Origin: Cladopsammia gracilis
Taxonomy: Eukaryota; Cnidaria; Anthozoa; Scleractinia; Dendrophylliidae
DNA: 64,000 bases
Reading direction: 5' to 3'
Assembly (NCBI GenBank): GCA_022457155.1
Contig: JAJGOT010000195.1
Coordinates: 1,342,992-1,406,991, forward strand
Shown: in pieces, positions 22,088 through 32,340 of the stretch
Layout of the letters: every line of letters begins with the position of its first letter
How positions within the stretch are numbered: the first letter of the stretch is position 1
The notes under the pieces: model-generated
The model's database searches: none
Told to the model about the DNA's origin: nothing
The model's input: the letters and a program-made list of their open reading frames with translations, nothing else
Position numbers and translations under genes: made by a program

Positions 22088-23283
22088 GTGCGGAATGAGT
22101 TGACTTACATTGGCCAGATTGTGTTACGGGGAACAAGAATCGTCGTTCCAAGAAAGCTGCAGAAAAGAGTCATTGATTTGGCTCACGAAGGCCACCAGGG
22201 AACTATGAAGACCAAAGACCGCTTAAGATCAAAAGTCTGGTGGCCAGGAGTAGACAAGGAAGCAGAAAAGAAATGTAGAGGATGTTTTGGTTGTCAGCTG
22301 GTATCAAAGCATGTTCCGCCACCGCCGATAAAACCGACAAGATTACCTGAAAAGGCGTGGCAAGAGATAGCCGCAGATCTGTTAGGACCCTTGCCAACTG
22401 GAGAGCATCTACTTGTGGTGGTCGATTATTTCTCAAGATGGATGGAAGTAGATGTCATGCGCTCCACAACAAGTGTTGCAATCACCAAGTGTCTTGACAA
22501 CCATTTTGCTCGGTATGGTGTACCGATTGGCTTAAGGACTGATAATGGTCCCAACTTTGTGTCCAATGAAATGGAGAAGTATTTGGAAGAGATGGGCGTT
22601 GTACATCGTCGCAATACACTATTATGGCCAAGAACTAATGGTGTGGTCGAGCGGGAAAACCGCTCACTGCTCAAGGCCATGAGAGTCTTCCAAGCGGAAG
22701 GAAAGATTGGCGGTCAGAACTTAACAAGTTTTTGCTGGCCCATCGGTCGACTGATCACACCACAACAGGTGTAAGCCCCGCGGAACTGTTTTTCAAGAGA
22801 AAACTAACAATCAAGTTACCGGAACTTACTGAGCCTGAGGAAAAGCCGAGTGACGTGGTTTTCCAACAAGTGAGGGACCGAGATGCAGAGAGAAAACAGC
22901 AAGCCAAAGATTATGCTGACACGAGAAATCATGCCAAAGATAGAGCCATCAATGTAGGGGATGCTGTACTACTGGAGAGAAGAAGGGAGAACAAGTTGTC
23001 CCAAGGTCCCAAGGTCGCTGCCCGCAATGGAGATCAGGTGGTTCTGAAGTCACCTCAAGGGGTCGAGTACAAGAGAAATCTGCAGCACGTAAAACCTCTC
23101 CTGATTGACCTGACTGACCCCGATACGGAATACAATGCAGAATCGGAACCCGGTACCCCTGGACAAGTTCCCGAACCAGAACCAGTGGACCAGTCCCTTG
23201 AAGAGACAGTTACGAACACACCGCGCCGTTCTGGCAGGGTTAGTCGCCCCCCAAAAGCCTTGTCTGACTATGAACTTTATTGA
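22088..23283 (+). pseudogene. Gypsy integrase (one frameshift)
   Basis: Follows directly after the TAG at 22,085. The zinc-binding HHCC domain reads HEGHQGTMKTKDRL to CRGCFGCQL. The DDE core shows Asp in AADLLGPLP, Asp in RTDNGPNFVS and Glu in NGVVERENRS. A frameshift near 22,735 leads to the C-terminal frame (AHRSTDHTTTGVSPAEL..), which carries the basic tail and ends DYELY at 23,283. Catalytic residues are all present; only the frameshift breaks it. Confidence 0.85.
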
Positions 23284-23480
23284 ACATTTCAGAAACTGTT
23301 TTGGTTAGAGAATTACAGGCCACAAGAGGCCAAAACCTATCTTTCATTGTTTCGATTTGAACTTTAAGGGAACTTGTTTCAAGCGCATGTATAGACTGAG
23401 TTGTTTACTTATTTCAGTCAGTTTGTTTACATTTTAATAGTTCTAAAAGTTATTAGTTTTTGTTGGAGAAGAAGAGAGAT

Positions 23481-23623
23481 TGTGGTGTACTGGGAACTAG
23501 TGTAACACGCGGTAACATCCGAGACTTCATGTAACTGGGGAGAAGATTAAGACATGATGGCGACCTAGTGTTTTGCTTGTGACTGTGTCCTGACTTCGTT
23601 TCTCTTCTTCGGTCTAAAACACT
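23481..23623 (+). repeat. 3' LTR of Gypsy element
   Basis: 143 bp matching the 5' LTR. It is on the same strand as the receptor copy B start codon and ends 262 bp before it, so any LTR promoter activity would read into that gene. Confidence 0.85.
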
Positions 23624-23885
23624 GGCTATCTTTTCTCCTCTATTATTATATTTTTAGGATAATTAGGTAACATTTTCTTGGATTTTCGTTTTTCATTGAA
23701 AGCCGCGCAAGCTGGATTTCAATAAAAACACCTGTGATGTCAGTGATTACAGCGAAAAAATATGGAAAATATCCATGCATATATTCCACTAAAATTGTGG
23801 AACGGTGCATGCGTTCAAGCCATTTCAAATTAGGTTGCTAATATTGAAATTCAATACTTTAACACTCCGTTCATAGCTTACACGT

Positions 23886-24314
23886 ATGGCTTTTCAAAGC
23901 GAGATAATCCTACTTATCATCTGCCAGTTAATAACTATACGGCATGGAAGTGCGGTAGATAAATATCATATCAACATCCCTGTGTTTTTTAACACCGATG
24001 GTATCTGTGAAGAATTCGTTTTCAACTCGGCAGTTCAAATGTTTAGAGCCAGAGACTCGAACACCAGTAATGAATCTTTCATGGAATTTGAGGTGAATAT
24101 GCATTTTTCAAAACCTGACTTTACGAACCTTTCTTCACGAGAAAATGGTTTGAACAGTTTAATACCCAAGGTTTCAAACCTTACGTTGTCATCACAAGGT
24201 GCAATTTTCGTGGATGTGACGGAAAATAGTGTTGCTTATTCCACTTTTTTGGAGAGCGTCTCGATCCCGTCAATTGGGTTGTTTCGGAGCCAAAAGGGAT
24301 TTCCAGTGACTCAG
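23886..24314 (+). CDS. NMDA receptor-like gene copy B, exon 1 (signal peptide, start of ATD)
   Basis: Begins with ATG at 23,886 and is open for 143 codons to a good donor (CAG|GTAATG) at phase 0. The first 20-odd residues are a signal peptide: a short polar start, hydrophobic IILLIICQLI, and a likely cut after GSA. The rest is the first part of an iGluR amino-terminal domain: HINIPVFFNTDGICEEFVF, several N-glycosylation sequons (NTSNES, NLSS, NLTL), then GAIFVDVTENSVAYSTFLES and IPSIGLFRSQKGFPVTQ. The last two match the family pattern in which a phantom-ligand pocket strand precedes IPHI. The next exon in phase is at 55,144. Belonging to copy B is inferred from phase, order and fold continuity. 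Confidence 0.8.
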
Positions 24315-25540
24315 GTAATGTGAAGAATATTATAAATTTGTTGCTCGTGTTTTAAAGTTTGCAATTTTAGGTTCTTGATGGCTCATTAAATGGTCATCTT
24401 ACGCCGCGAGATGTTGAACTAATCAGAAATGCTCAACGGGAAAAAATGTCACAAAAAATACTTTCAGGCGGTTTATTCTTTACTAGAACCTGCGATGGTT
24501 TTTGCGAGTTGAGATAACAAAAAAATTCATAACTTCTCTCTAAATTTTGCCGTTCTTGTACGTCTTAAAATCATCCCTATTTTTAATTAGCAAGGCAAAC
24601 ATGAATCTTTGACACCGGATCGATAATATTTTCCCAGTTTAACGTAAAATAAATGGAGATATTTTTTGAAACGCTACGCCGTTTTGAAGCAACGCTAAAT
24701 TTCGAAACGGAAAATGATTGCCATAAAATTGGTTTCCCAACTGATCTATTTTATGTCACCAACTGATATATCATTAACAAGTCATATTCTAAAACTGACA
24801 ATGAAATGTCGGCTTCGGTCAGTTTACACAGAACGTTTAGAATGAAAGCGGCCAGATAGCTAACACATTTTTAGCCTGCGAGCAGGCTCTACTATTTGGG
24901 TTTCACGCGCGAGTGCTCGATCCCTTTGTTTATATTTCGTTATTCCAAAGAGAAACAGAAAACGCGTCAAAGAAAATAACTATTTTCCGCTTTAAAACAT
25001 GCTGGGAATTGATGGATGAATAGAAAACTATGAATTCATATCTCCTGGCATAATATAATGTATTACAAATTGTTTTGTATATTTATAAAAACACACACAA
25101 GGTAAAAGACTAGCAGGTCTTTAGGTACCGGTTCCGAAACTAAATAGCGTAGCAAGCAAGTTATTTCCTCTCACAACGGACCCCGGCGAAGTTATATGAT
25201 TTCCTGTGTATATTTTGAATAATTGCATGAATTATATTTCGCCTTTGATTCACGTTTGTTCCAAAAGGTCCAAAAGTCAGTTCATGCTGAGAAAATGATT
25301 TTTTTTTGTTGCTATAAAGAGAACTATTCCTTTTTTTTTTCCACGACTGATTATGAAAAGAAAACGTTCAAACGGAGCTAGAAACCACCATATGCGTCGA
25401 AACGAGTTTTCCTGCATGAAAACCCGGAGAGCGAACAAATGAAAATAAACCTTGGTTTTGAGCACACCTGGCAGCTTTCTCACTTATTGCAAGACTACAA
25501 TTAATGTTTTCTTTTTTACGAATTTCCATATTTATGTAAG

Positions 25541-25683
25541 GGTTAGACAATGAACGCGAGTGTTCTATGGGATATAGTACCTCGAGCATAGATAGAAGGC
25601 CACGAGGGCGTAGCCCGAGTGGCACTTCTATCTAATGCGAGAGGCGCTATATCCCATAGGACACGAGCGTTCATTGTCTAACC
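25541..25683. mobile_element. 143-bp palindromic MITE
   Basis: Starts GGTTAGACAATGAACGCGAG and ends with its inverse; the whole element folds on itself with a centre near 25,610. No coding capacity. Target duplication not clear. Confidence 0.75.
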
Positions 25684-26363
25684 GTCTTAGAAAATGGTCA
25701 CATCCGCGAAGAAACCATATTTTATGCAGGTTGTATTTATGAGCGTATTTTAATTGTGTCATTCACACTTGGGAATCACGTTGCTATTTTGTTTTGGGCG
25801 TCGCCGTAATGTTGGTATATAATTTTACGAATAACAATACTTTTCTTTTTTCGGAGCTTTGTTTATTCTTTGTTTCTTTGATGGCTCATTGCTCCGGCTA
25901 TGAGCCAGTATACAGAGCTCGAGGAACTTGAGGCCGTCCTTGCCACTCAAGAGTTACTTGCTTTTGAACGTAGACATATCCGAGTGCTTGAGGGATGAAT
26001 TCGATAAAAGTGCACGTTTGAACAAAATTGAGCAAAGAGAAGTGACAGAATTCCAAAGCACGGTGAGACCAGTCATTCGGTTCTGTCCTGGTGTACCGGT
26101 ACACAAGGACAAAACCAAAAGACTAAACAATAGACTACACGGACATAATACCCTATAAACAAATGGAATACAATGTGAAATCCCTTGTCAACCGGCACAC
26201 GAGGACAGAACCAGTCTTTCGTTTAATTTTTCCTAAAAATTGTTAAGTCGAATTTGGTTTTGTTATTTTGGTGATTGATCTCTTGCTTAAGTTACGCAAA
26301 GCGAAAACTTCAAATAAAATTGTCATTTTTATAACGTAAACTGCAAGTTGTTTTTGAATACTC

Positions 26364-26417
26364 ATTAGTATGCTCTATTTTCTCATTAGTATGCTCTATA
26401 TAGAGCATACTAATGAG
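26364..26417. repeat. Direct and inverted copies of an 18-bp motif
   Basis: CTCATTAGTATGCTCTAT occurs twice in tandem and then once inverted, giving a short palindrome around the TATATA at 26,400. Probably the relic of a palindromic element. Confidence 0.6.
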
Positions 26418-26481
26418 TAGTTATTTTACCCCACAATTTCCCTGGGCTTCAAAGCCCCCCGCCTCTTTACATAATTTAAGA

Positions 26482-26601
26482 CATCCTCGGAGACCCAGGG
26501 GCAATCAGTTGGGGCGCGACGAAAATCGGCATAAGTTTTCAAGAAAACTTATGCCGATTTTCGTCGCGCCCCAACTGATTGCCCCTGGGTCTCCGAGGAT
26601 G
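26482..26601. repeat. Near-perfect 120-bp palindrome
   Basis: Arms of about 59 bp starting CATCCTCGGAGACCCAGGGG, meeting at GTTTTCAAGAAAAC. I found no mismatch of note between the arms. It would extrude as a hairpin or cruciform. It is probably a minimal foldback element, recently inserted or homogenised. Confidence 0.85.
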
Positions 26602-27228
26602 AATTTAAGACAGTTTATGGGATTTAGAGCACACAAATACTGGGCACTGATTGGTTGAGTGGGTGTGACCATTTATCAGGTTTTTTGGTATTGAATGGGT
26701 GAAGGTACTAATAACGATTTTCATTTGTAATCAGAATCTATCTTACCAGTTTATGAACAAACGCAGAAGTATTAAATTCGAAAGAAATAAATGAATTGAT
26801 GCGGAGTTAAATAAAATCGAAAATCCGTTTTAACAAGACAAATATTTATCAACGAAAACAAATCAACAAATGTGATTTTCATGCCAGGGACGTTGAAAAC
26901 AACCAGGGGACGGGACGAAGAGACCCTGGAGAGTGATGTTGTGTTGAAAATTATTTTATTGTATGGCATTATATAAAATTAATACCACGCGCATGAGGAA
27001 AGAATATAATAATATAACACTTTCTAAAAGCAAACGGGATATTCTAAAAGGGCGAAATTCTGGCAAAAAGTCCCAATTTATATCCTTTTTTGCCAAACTT
27101 TTACTTTTTGGATTTTTTTTTGGCAAAATTTGTGTTACTTTTAGCAAATATTGCCATATTCTAACTTTGGATTGCAAAATCTCTCAAATATTAGTACATA
27201 TTGCCATCACTTTTCTTGGCTTTCTTAA

Positions 27229-28130
27229 GGTTACAGTGTACCTTCGGGGGTGTCTCCAGTATAACAGCTCTAGTGTCTTAAGATTACACTTAACATACCT
27301 AAACCCAGATATCAAATTAAAGCTTATAGAGCTGGCTATCTAAATATGGAAACCATTTGGCAATAAAGTGAATTGTCGAATTTTTTACGACGTCTAAATT
27401 CGAACGTCCGAATCAGCTTTAAAACGCTATAACTCAAAGCGATTATTGTATTTTGCTAATTTGATTTGTTCTCGGGTTTCCGGACACGAAGCGCTAAAAA
27501 AACGTGTCGGCGATTTCCCATATTCAATTGCAATGAAAAGTTACAGAATATTTTCGAAAAAGGGAGAAAAAAAATTGGAATGATCGCACGGAAATAGCTC
27601 TTGACGAAAAAGTTTTCGGAAATAAGCAATTCGCCGACACATTTTTGTTGATTATATGTTAGCCTAATTTCTGTCCAAATTTGAGGAAAATCGAACAAAT
27701 TCCCTTTGAGTTGTAGCTCTTTAAAGTGTCCCCAACAAGCGAAAAATTAACTTTGAGAAAACGGCGCTTAAAAAAACATATCGCTTAATAAACTAACTCC
27801 GCCCACAAAAGTTTTACCGTCATTTCTCCGTCAATTTTCACTATTTTTCGATACTTTTTTTTTGGATAAAAGTTCATTCTGTAAACTTTATTTTAACGCC
27901 AAAAAAAAATTTTTCAATAAATTTTCGATCTGAAGGTACACTGTAACCTTAAAAAAACATATCGCCTCATAAACAAACTCCGCCCACAAAAGTTATACTG
28001 TCATTTCTCCGTCAATTTTCACTATTTTTCGATAATTTTTTTTTTGAATGAAAGTTCATTCTGTAAACTTTATTTTGACGCCAAAAAAAAAAATTTCGAT
28101 AAATTTTCGATCTGAAGGTATACTGTAACC
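27229..28130. mobile_element. TTAA-flanked element with duplicated right end
   Basis: Left end GGTTACAGTGTACCTTC, with its inverse at 27,932-27,948. TTAA lies at 27,225-27,228 and 27,949-27,952, as for Kolobok or piggyBac. The last 180 bp or so is then repeated (27,953-28,130) and ends again in the TIR and TTAA (28,131-28,134). No transposase. Confidence 0.75.
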
Positions 28131-28279
28131 TTAAATATCGGAAAAAGCGCAGTAAAATAGCTCATTTTTGCCAAGAATAAACATTCTTGGCACAAAGCGA
28201 GGAAAAAAAATACTTTTTTGCTTTAAAACTGTGAAATATATGACCAATAATTTTCACTCATATTGCACTTAAAGAAATA

Positions 28280-28388
28280 CATTGACGGCGGAAATTTCCG
28301 AGGCTTTTTGCCTCAGTGAGTAAAATGACGGCGGAACTTTCCGCAGATTTTTTGCTTCAGAGAGTAAAATGACGGCAGAAATTTCCGC

Positions 28389-28424
<36 letters not shown>

Positions 28425-28473
28425 TCAGTGAGCAAAATAACGGCGGAAATTTCCGCAGGCTTTTTGCTTCAGT
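28280..28473. repeat. Minisatellite, left part
   Basis: About four units of a roughly 50-bp repeat with core AAAATGACGGCGGAAATTTCC followed by a T run and GCTTCAGTGAG; one T run is over 30 bases long. The array resumes at 30,710-30,815 after an inserted element. Confidence 0.8.
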
Positions 28474-28664
28474 GGCCGTGTTTTCACGAGCGATTTTTCA
28501 AGTCGCTGAGCGAGTGACAGTCGGAAATCTCGTGAAAAATTGAAACTGCAATCATGAGGAAATGAATAGCGTGCCATCGCGTGTTTGGCCAAATCAATAT
28601 TCGCGGCAAATGCAAATTATGTCACCTTGTTTGAACGCTGGCGAAATTAATTGCCGACAAGCTT

Positions 28665-29092
28665 ACTGCGGAATTTGAAATTCAAATTTCCACCAACGGT
28701 TACGTTTTACACTGCCGTCGATCATCTTAGCTTACCTCTCAGGAAACAGATCTTCACTTCAGTGAGTTCAAAAGGCACGTCTGTGCATTGTGATTGGTGG
28801 ATTTCGATCCATTTTGTTTGTTTCTTTTTTGCATGGTCCGTTGGCGTTCGTATTAATTATGATTGACGGCAGGGAATAGACAAATTCGGCTAACGCATTG
28901 TTGTACCCAATTCAAACCTCCTGGGAATAAGATTCTTTGTTCACAATATTTCCATATCATTTGCATGTCAATGCTTTATTCATATGGAAATATGACAAAG
29001 AGTTCTAATCCCAAAAGGTTTGAATTGGGTACAACAATGCGTTAGCCGAATTTGTCTATAACGCAACCGTTGGTGGAGATTTGAATCTCGAG
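28665..29092. mobile_element. MITE carrying a second MITE inside it
   Basis: The outer element has arms starting GGAATTTGAAATTCAAATTT and is of the same family as 37,098-37,387. At about 28,877-29,060 it is interrupted by another palindromic element with ends AGACAAATTCGGCTAACGCA and the inverse. The order of insertion is therefore outer first, inner second. Confidence 0.75.
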
Positions 29093-29213
29093 TGTAAGTT
29101 TTTGTCGAGTGTCGAGGGTCGAGAGTAAAATGTCGAGTGTCGAGAGTAAAATGTCGAGGGTCGAGGGGTAAAATGTCGAGGGTCGAGGGTAAATGTCGAG
29201 GGCTCAAAAATGT
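29093..29213 (+). repeat. GTCGAG-type short tandem repeat
   Basis: Irregular repeats of GTCGAGGGTCGAG and GTAAAAT. The inverted counterpart is at 30,646-30,690. It is part of the composite element's arms. Confidence 0.75.
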
Positions 29214-29879
29214 CGGCGATTTTTTTTTATTTTGCACTCGGAATAAATTCGGCCGATAAAAGAAGAGCCGGCCGGTGATAAAATCTTTTGTGCGGCGCGT
29301 TTTGTGAAGCGCTGTCTCGGCAGGCAAATCCTACAGTAAACTTAGCTTATTTTTAAAATTATATGATGTAAATCTCTTTCAATGAAAATCTCTCCGAAGA
29401 AACCTTTCCAAAACATCATGCTGCTTTTCTTTTCTATAGGGAATCATAAATTTATATGCTCAACGAATTTATAATGATGCGAACGCTGCAATTATTTTGG
29501 CCGCGCCAATTCGAAGGGGAAAAATGAATTGTTTAAAAGAAAAACTGGTAATGTTGACGATTCTTCTCGAGAACTCTTGTCTAATAAACTTCGATGAAAA
29601 CGATTTTACTGTAATATATTATATTTAAGAGGAGAACCTTCATTGTCTTTCTTGTTTATAATATAGCCGAAGTGTTTACACTCAAATTGTTCATTCAGTT
29701 TTGCAAAGTTCGCCGATCGTCTGTGTGTTAATGTGAGACAACTGAAAGGTTCTACAGGTTTAATAGATTAGGTTCGTCAAATAAAATGTTTTGGTACCGG
29801 CTCTTCTTTCATCGGCCGAATTCATTCCGAGTGCAAAATAAAAAAAATCGGCGACATTTTTTAACCCTCGATATTTAGG

Positions 29880-30643
29880 CCCCGTCCACACTAATCCGTT
29901 TTCAAACAAACACGGAGCTGTTTTGCTCCGGATACGGCTATCGTCCACACTGCAAGGCCGAAAACGATCACTGAAAACCGAGCGATTCGAAAACGCTCTC
30001 CAGAGTGGAGCGATTTGAAAACGATGCTTTTTGAAAACGCTGTTTTCTGGTGTGGACGGAGAAAACGATGCTATCTGAAAACGGTTACGTCATCAAATTA
30101 GCCATACCACTCGACCGTGAGTATCCAAAATGGCGGACAGACGCTACCATGTGGCTTCTCTCTTGACCGGAATGATTTCCAGTCTTTTGACGCTCTTGCA
30201 AGCGCATTTAACCCAGCTGAGGCGCCACTTAGATTTCACAAGAAGGGAACAAGATATTTTAAGGCTTCTGATCTTCGCAGCTTCGGGAAAAAACGAAGAT
30301 GAAACGACTCTCTCGAAGCCCACCAAAACCTCGAAGGTTTTGGACAAGACTTTGTATCGTTTAGAAGGAAAATATCGAAGAATTCTAAACCACAACAACA
30401 CTCAACAACAAAGAATCAAGAATGGCGCCAATTTCGCGGGCTGATATATTGAAATACACAAGCGTAGAGTTCATTTGAGCATGCGCACTGAGGGTATCAA
30501 AGCGTTTTCAAAACGGATACGGCGTTGTAATGTGGACGGGCGAAAACGATACGAACACGATAAGTGTGAACGCAAATCTTTTTGAAAACGGAGCAAAACA
30601 ACTCCGTTTTCGTTTGAAAACGGATTAGTGTGGACGGGGCCTT
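29880..30643 (-). mobile_element. Harbinger-like element, copy 2
   Basis: TIRs GGCCCCGTCCACACTAATCC on both ends and TTA target duplication (ending 29,879; starting 30,644). It is inverted relative to the copy at 10,677 and has a different internal deletion: it lacks the SANT-like ORF start but keeps a segment not in copy 1. About 30,120-30,400 is open in more than one frame but shows no domain I recognise. Confidence 0.8.
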
Positions 30644-30709
30644 ACCCTCGACCTTCGACATTTTACCCTCGACCCTCGACAAAAACCTACACTCCATGAA
30701 AACACAGCC

Positions 30710-30815
30710 AGTGAGTAAAATAGCGGCGGAAATTTCCGCGGGTTTTTTTGCTTCAGTGAGTAAAATGACGGCGGAAATTTCCACAAGTCTTTCGTGTCAG
30801 TGAGTAAAATGTCGG
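30710..30815. repeat. Minisatellite, right part
   Basis: About two and a half units of the same AAAATGACGGCGGAAATTTCC repeat as at 28,280-28,473, continuing the array across the inserted element. Confidence 0.78.
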
Positions 30816-31196
30816 TTGAATGTTTAACATCTCTATCCGAACAAAGAACTCCTTCAACTGAAGTTTAACTTGCTTTTAATCACTATGGTTTTTGATAACT
30901 CTTATTATAATTCTTTTGGTGTATAAGAATAAAATGCGAAGCACTTCTGACATTGATTCCAGCGTAAAAACTTCCATTGGGGTACTAAATCACCACTAAT
31001 CTGCAACCTCCAATATCTCTCCCGTTCGGCATTCGGACGTGAGAAGCTCGGGAAACATCTTTTATCATACGTGCCAGTGAATGACAATGTATGGAGTCTC
31101 TAGAATAAAACACATTATTTGCAACATCATGCTCACTAATAATTTGTCAACAATGCATTTTAAAGCCTGAATTCGGTGTTAAATATAACGTATAAT
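30816..31196. other. Unassigned intronic sequence
   Basis: AT-rich; no gene or repeat boundary recognised. Confidence 0.4.
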
Positions 31197-31520
31197 TAAT
31201 ATATATAGATAGGCTTAGCCTAACAGCGGAGCTCTCTGAACAGAAACGATGTTGATAAACTTAACTTAGGTGAAAGGTCGGAAGCACAAAAAAAATTAGA
31301 ATTACGATTGACGACCAGGCTATTTTTCAATTTTAGCAATTCTCAAAAACAGTAAGCTTATTACGCGACCGTCTGCACATTACATTTAGACTGCACAAAT
31401 TCCACAAAAGCACAGTTTGAGAAATGTGAAACCTCTCTTGAGTAGCAAACCGCAAAAAAAAGCAGGGAAAAATGATTTTGCAAACCGTTTTCTCCGCTGA
31501 ACACAACAAAAGTTTTTTTT
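31197..31520 (+). repeat. Hairpin-ended dispersed repeat, copy 2 (5' part)
   Basis: Starts ATATATAGATAGGCTTAGCC like the copy at 14,979 and shares the CTTGAGTAGCAAACCGC segment; it stops before the terminal hairpin. Confidence 0.65.
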
Positions 31521-31589
31521 TTCTTTTAAAATGTTTTATCAATAACAAATCCCTAAAGTTTACAATATTATCCTGAGAGGCTAGTCATT

Positions 31590-31770
31590 TCCGGTTACAA
31601 GGCATCCTGAGTTAAAGCTAGTCATTTCCGGTTACAATAATACAAGGTCAGTTCCGGTTTACAGTCACTTGAAAGTCTAGTCCATAAGGGATTATTTATA
31701 AAATTCATTTCCGGTCGTTTGGTCCACTTGAAAGTCCTTTCTGGTTTGCACATGATTACTTTAGTCATTT
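31590..31770. repeat. Degenerate TAGTCATTTCCGGT repeats
   Basis: Five or six diverged copies of a TAGTCATTTCCGGTTACA motif at irregular spacing. Confidence 0.6.
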
Positions 31771-31882
31771 CTGGTAATGAATGATGAGTTGCCAGTACCT
31801 AAATTATTAGTCACAAGCTTTGACTGTTGTATTCCACAAATATTCGGATGACACCACAAAGCAGAAAATTTCTGTTCGCGGT

Positions 31883-32340
31883 GGGGGGGGGGGGGGGTAC
31901 TCCCATATATGAGCTATATAGGTATGTGCCACTGTGAAGGGTATGGTTTTCAGGCAGTTTAGTCTGGGATAGGGTATAGTAATCAGAGATTTTTGGTCTA
32001 GAATAGGGTATCATTTTCCGCAAAACTGATCAGTTGCATGAAGAATTAAGACTAGAGACATTAGACGTGGTTTACTGGCAAATGGCATTTAATAATCGGT
32101 AAGGTGTGCTGTACGACATTTTTACTGACCCCTGGTATCTTAGACTGTGATAGTGAATGAGTTTCTGCAAAATTGCGAGTCTAGAAAAGGTCTAGGACAG
32201 CGTAGGATTTTTCGGTGTTTAGTCTAGAATAAGGTTGCAAAATGCAGCTAAAATGGTATAGTATAGTATAGGTTAAGGGTCTCGGAGTCCCAGCTGCACA
32301 CCCCCGCCCAAAAATGTGCAAAGTACCCCCCCCCCCCCCC
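31883..32340. mobile_element. G-run/C-run bounded TIR element
   Basis: Left end is a 14-base G run followed by TACTCCCATATATGAGC; the right end is AAAGTACCCC with a long C run. The interior has several copies of AGGGTATRG. It resembles a widespread non-autonomous DNA element, and no ORF is present. The homopolymer ends make the exact limits uncertain. Confidence 0.6.

Larger units (their letters stand above)
19189..23623 (+). mobile_element. Ty3/Gypsy LTR retrotransposon (decayed)
   Basis: Complete by structure: LTR, gag with zinc knuckles, protease, RT, RNase H, integrase, LTR. Domain order and the integrase after RNase H define Ty3/Gypsy; the sequence style resembles the K02A2.6-like elements common in cnidarian annotation. 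At least six frame breaks or stops, and what looks like a deletion ahead of the RT core, make it unable to move by itself. The LTRs differ at several sites, so the insertion is not new. No target duplication was recognised. Confidence 0.88.
28474..30709. mobile_element. 2.2-kb composite TIR element inside the minisatellite
   Basis: Ends are GGCCGTGTTTTCACGAG and, inverted, GGCTGTGTTTTCATGGAG, with AGT on both sides. Inner arms (about 29,100-29,275 against 29,797-29,876 plus 30,644-30,700) are inverted copies that include the GTCGAGGGTCGAG repeat and an ATTTTGCACTCGG segment. The left arm holds a nested MITE pair and the right arm is split by a Harbinger copy. No transposase of its own was recognised. 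Confidence 0.7.

Noticed and set aside
23886..24314. Exon 1 as a separate single-exon gene
   Set aside because: It ends at a good donor, stops two codons later if read through, and its ATD is only half complete; exon 2 continues the fold at the same phase.
28280..28473. Regular repeats as a possible CRISPR array
   Set aside because: Repeats are diverged, adjacent without unique spacers, and the window is eukaryotic.
29093..29213. GTCGAGGGTCGAG repeats as possible telomere-like sequence
   Set aside because: Irregular unit, short, interstitial, and mirrored as part of an inverted-repeat element.
30130..30444. Open frame of 104 codons in Harbinger copy 2
   Set aside because: Part of it is the complement of the element's conserved end region and I recognise no domain; overlapping frames on the other strand are equally open.
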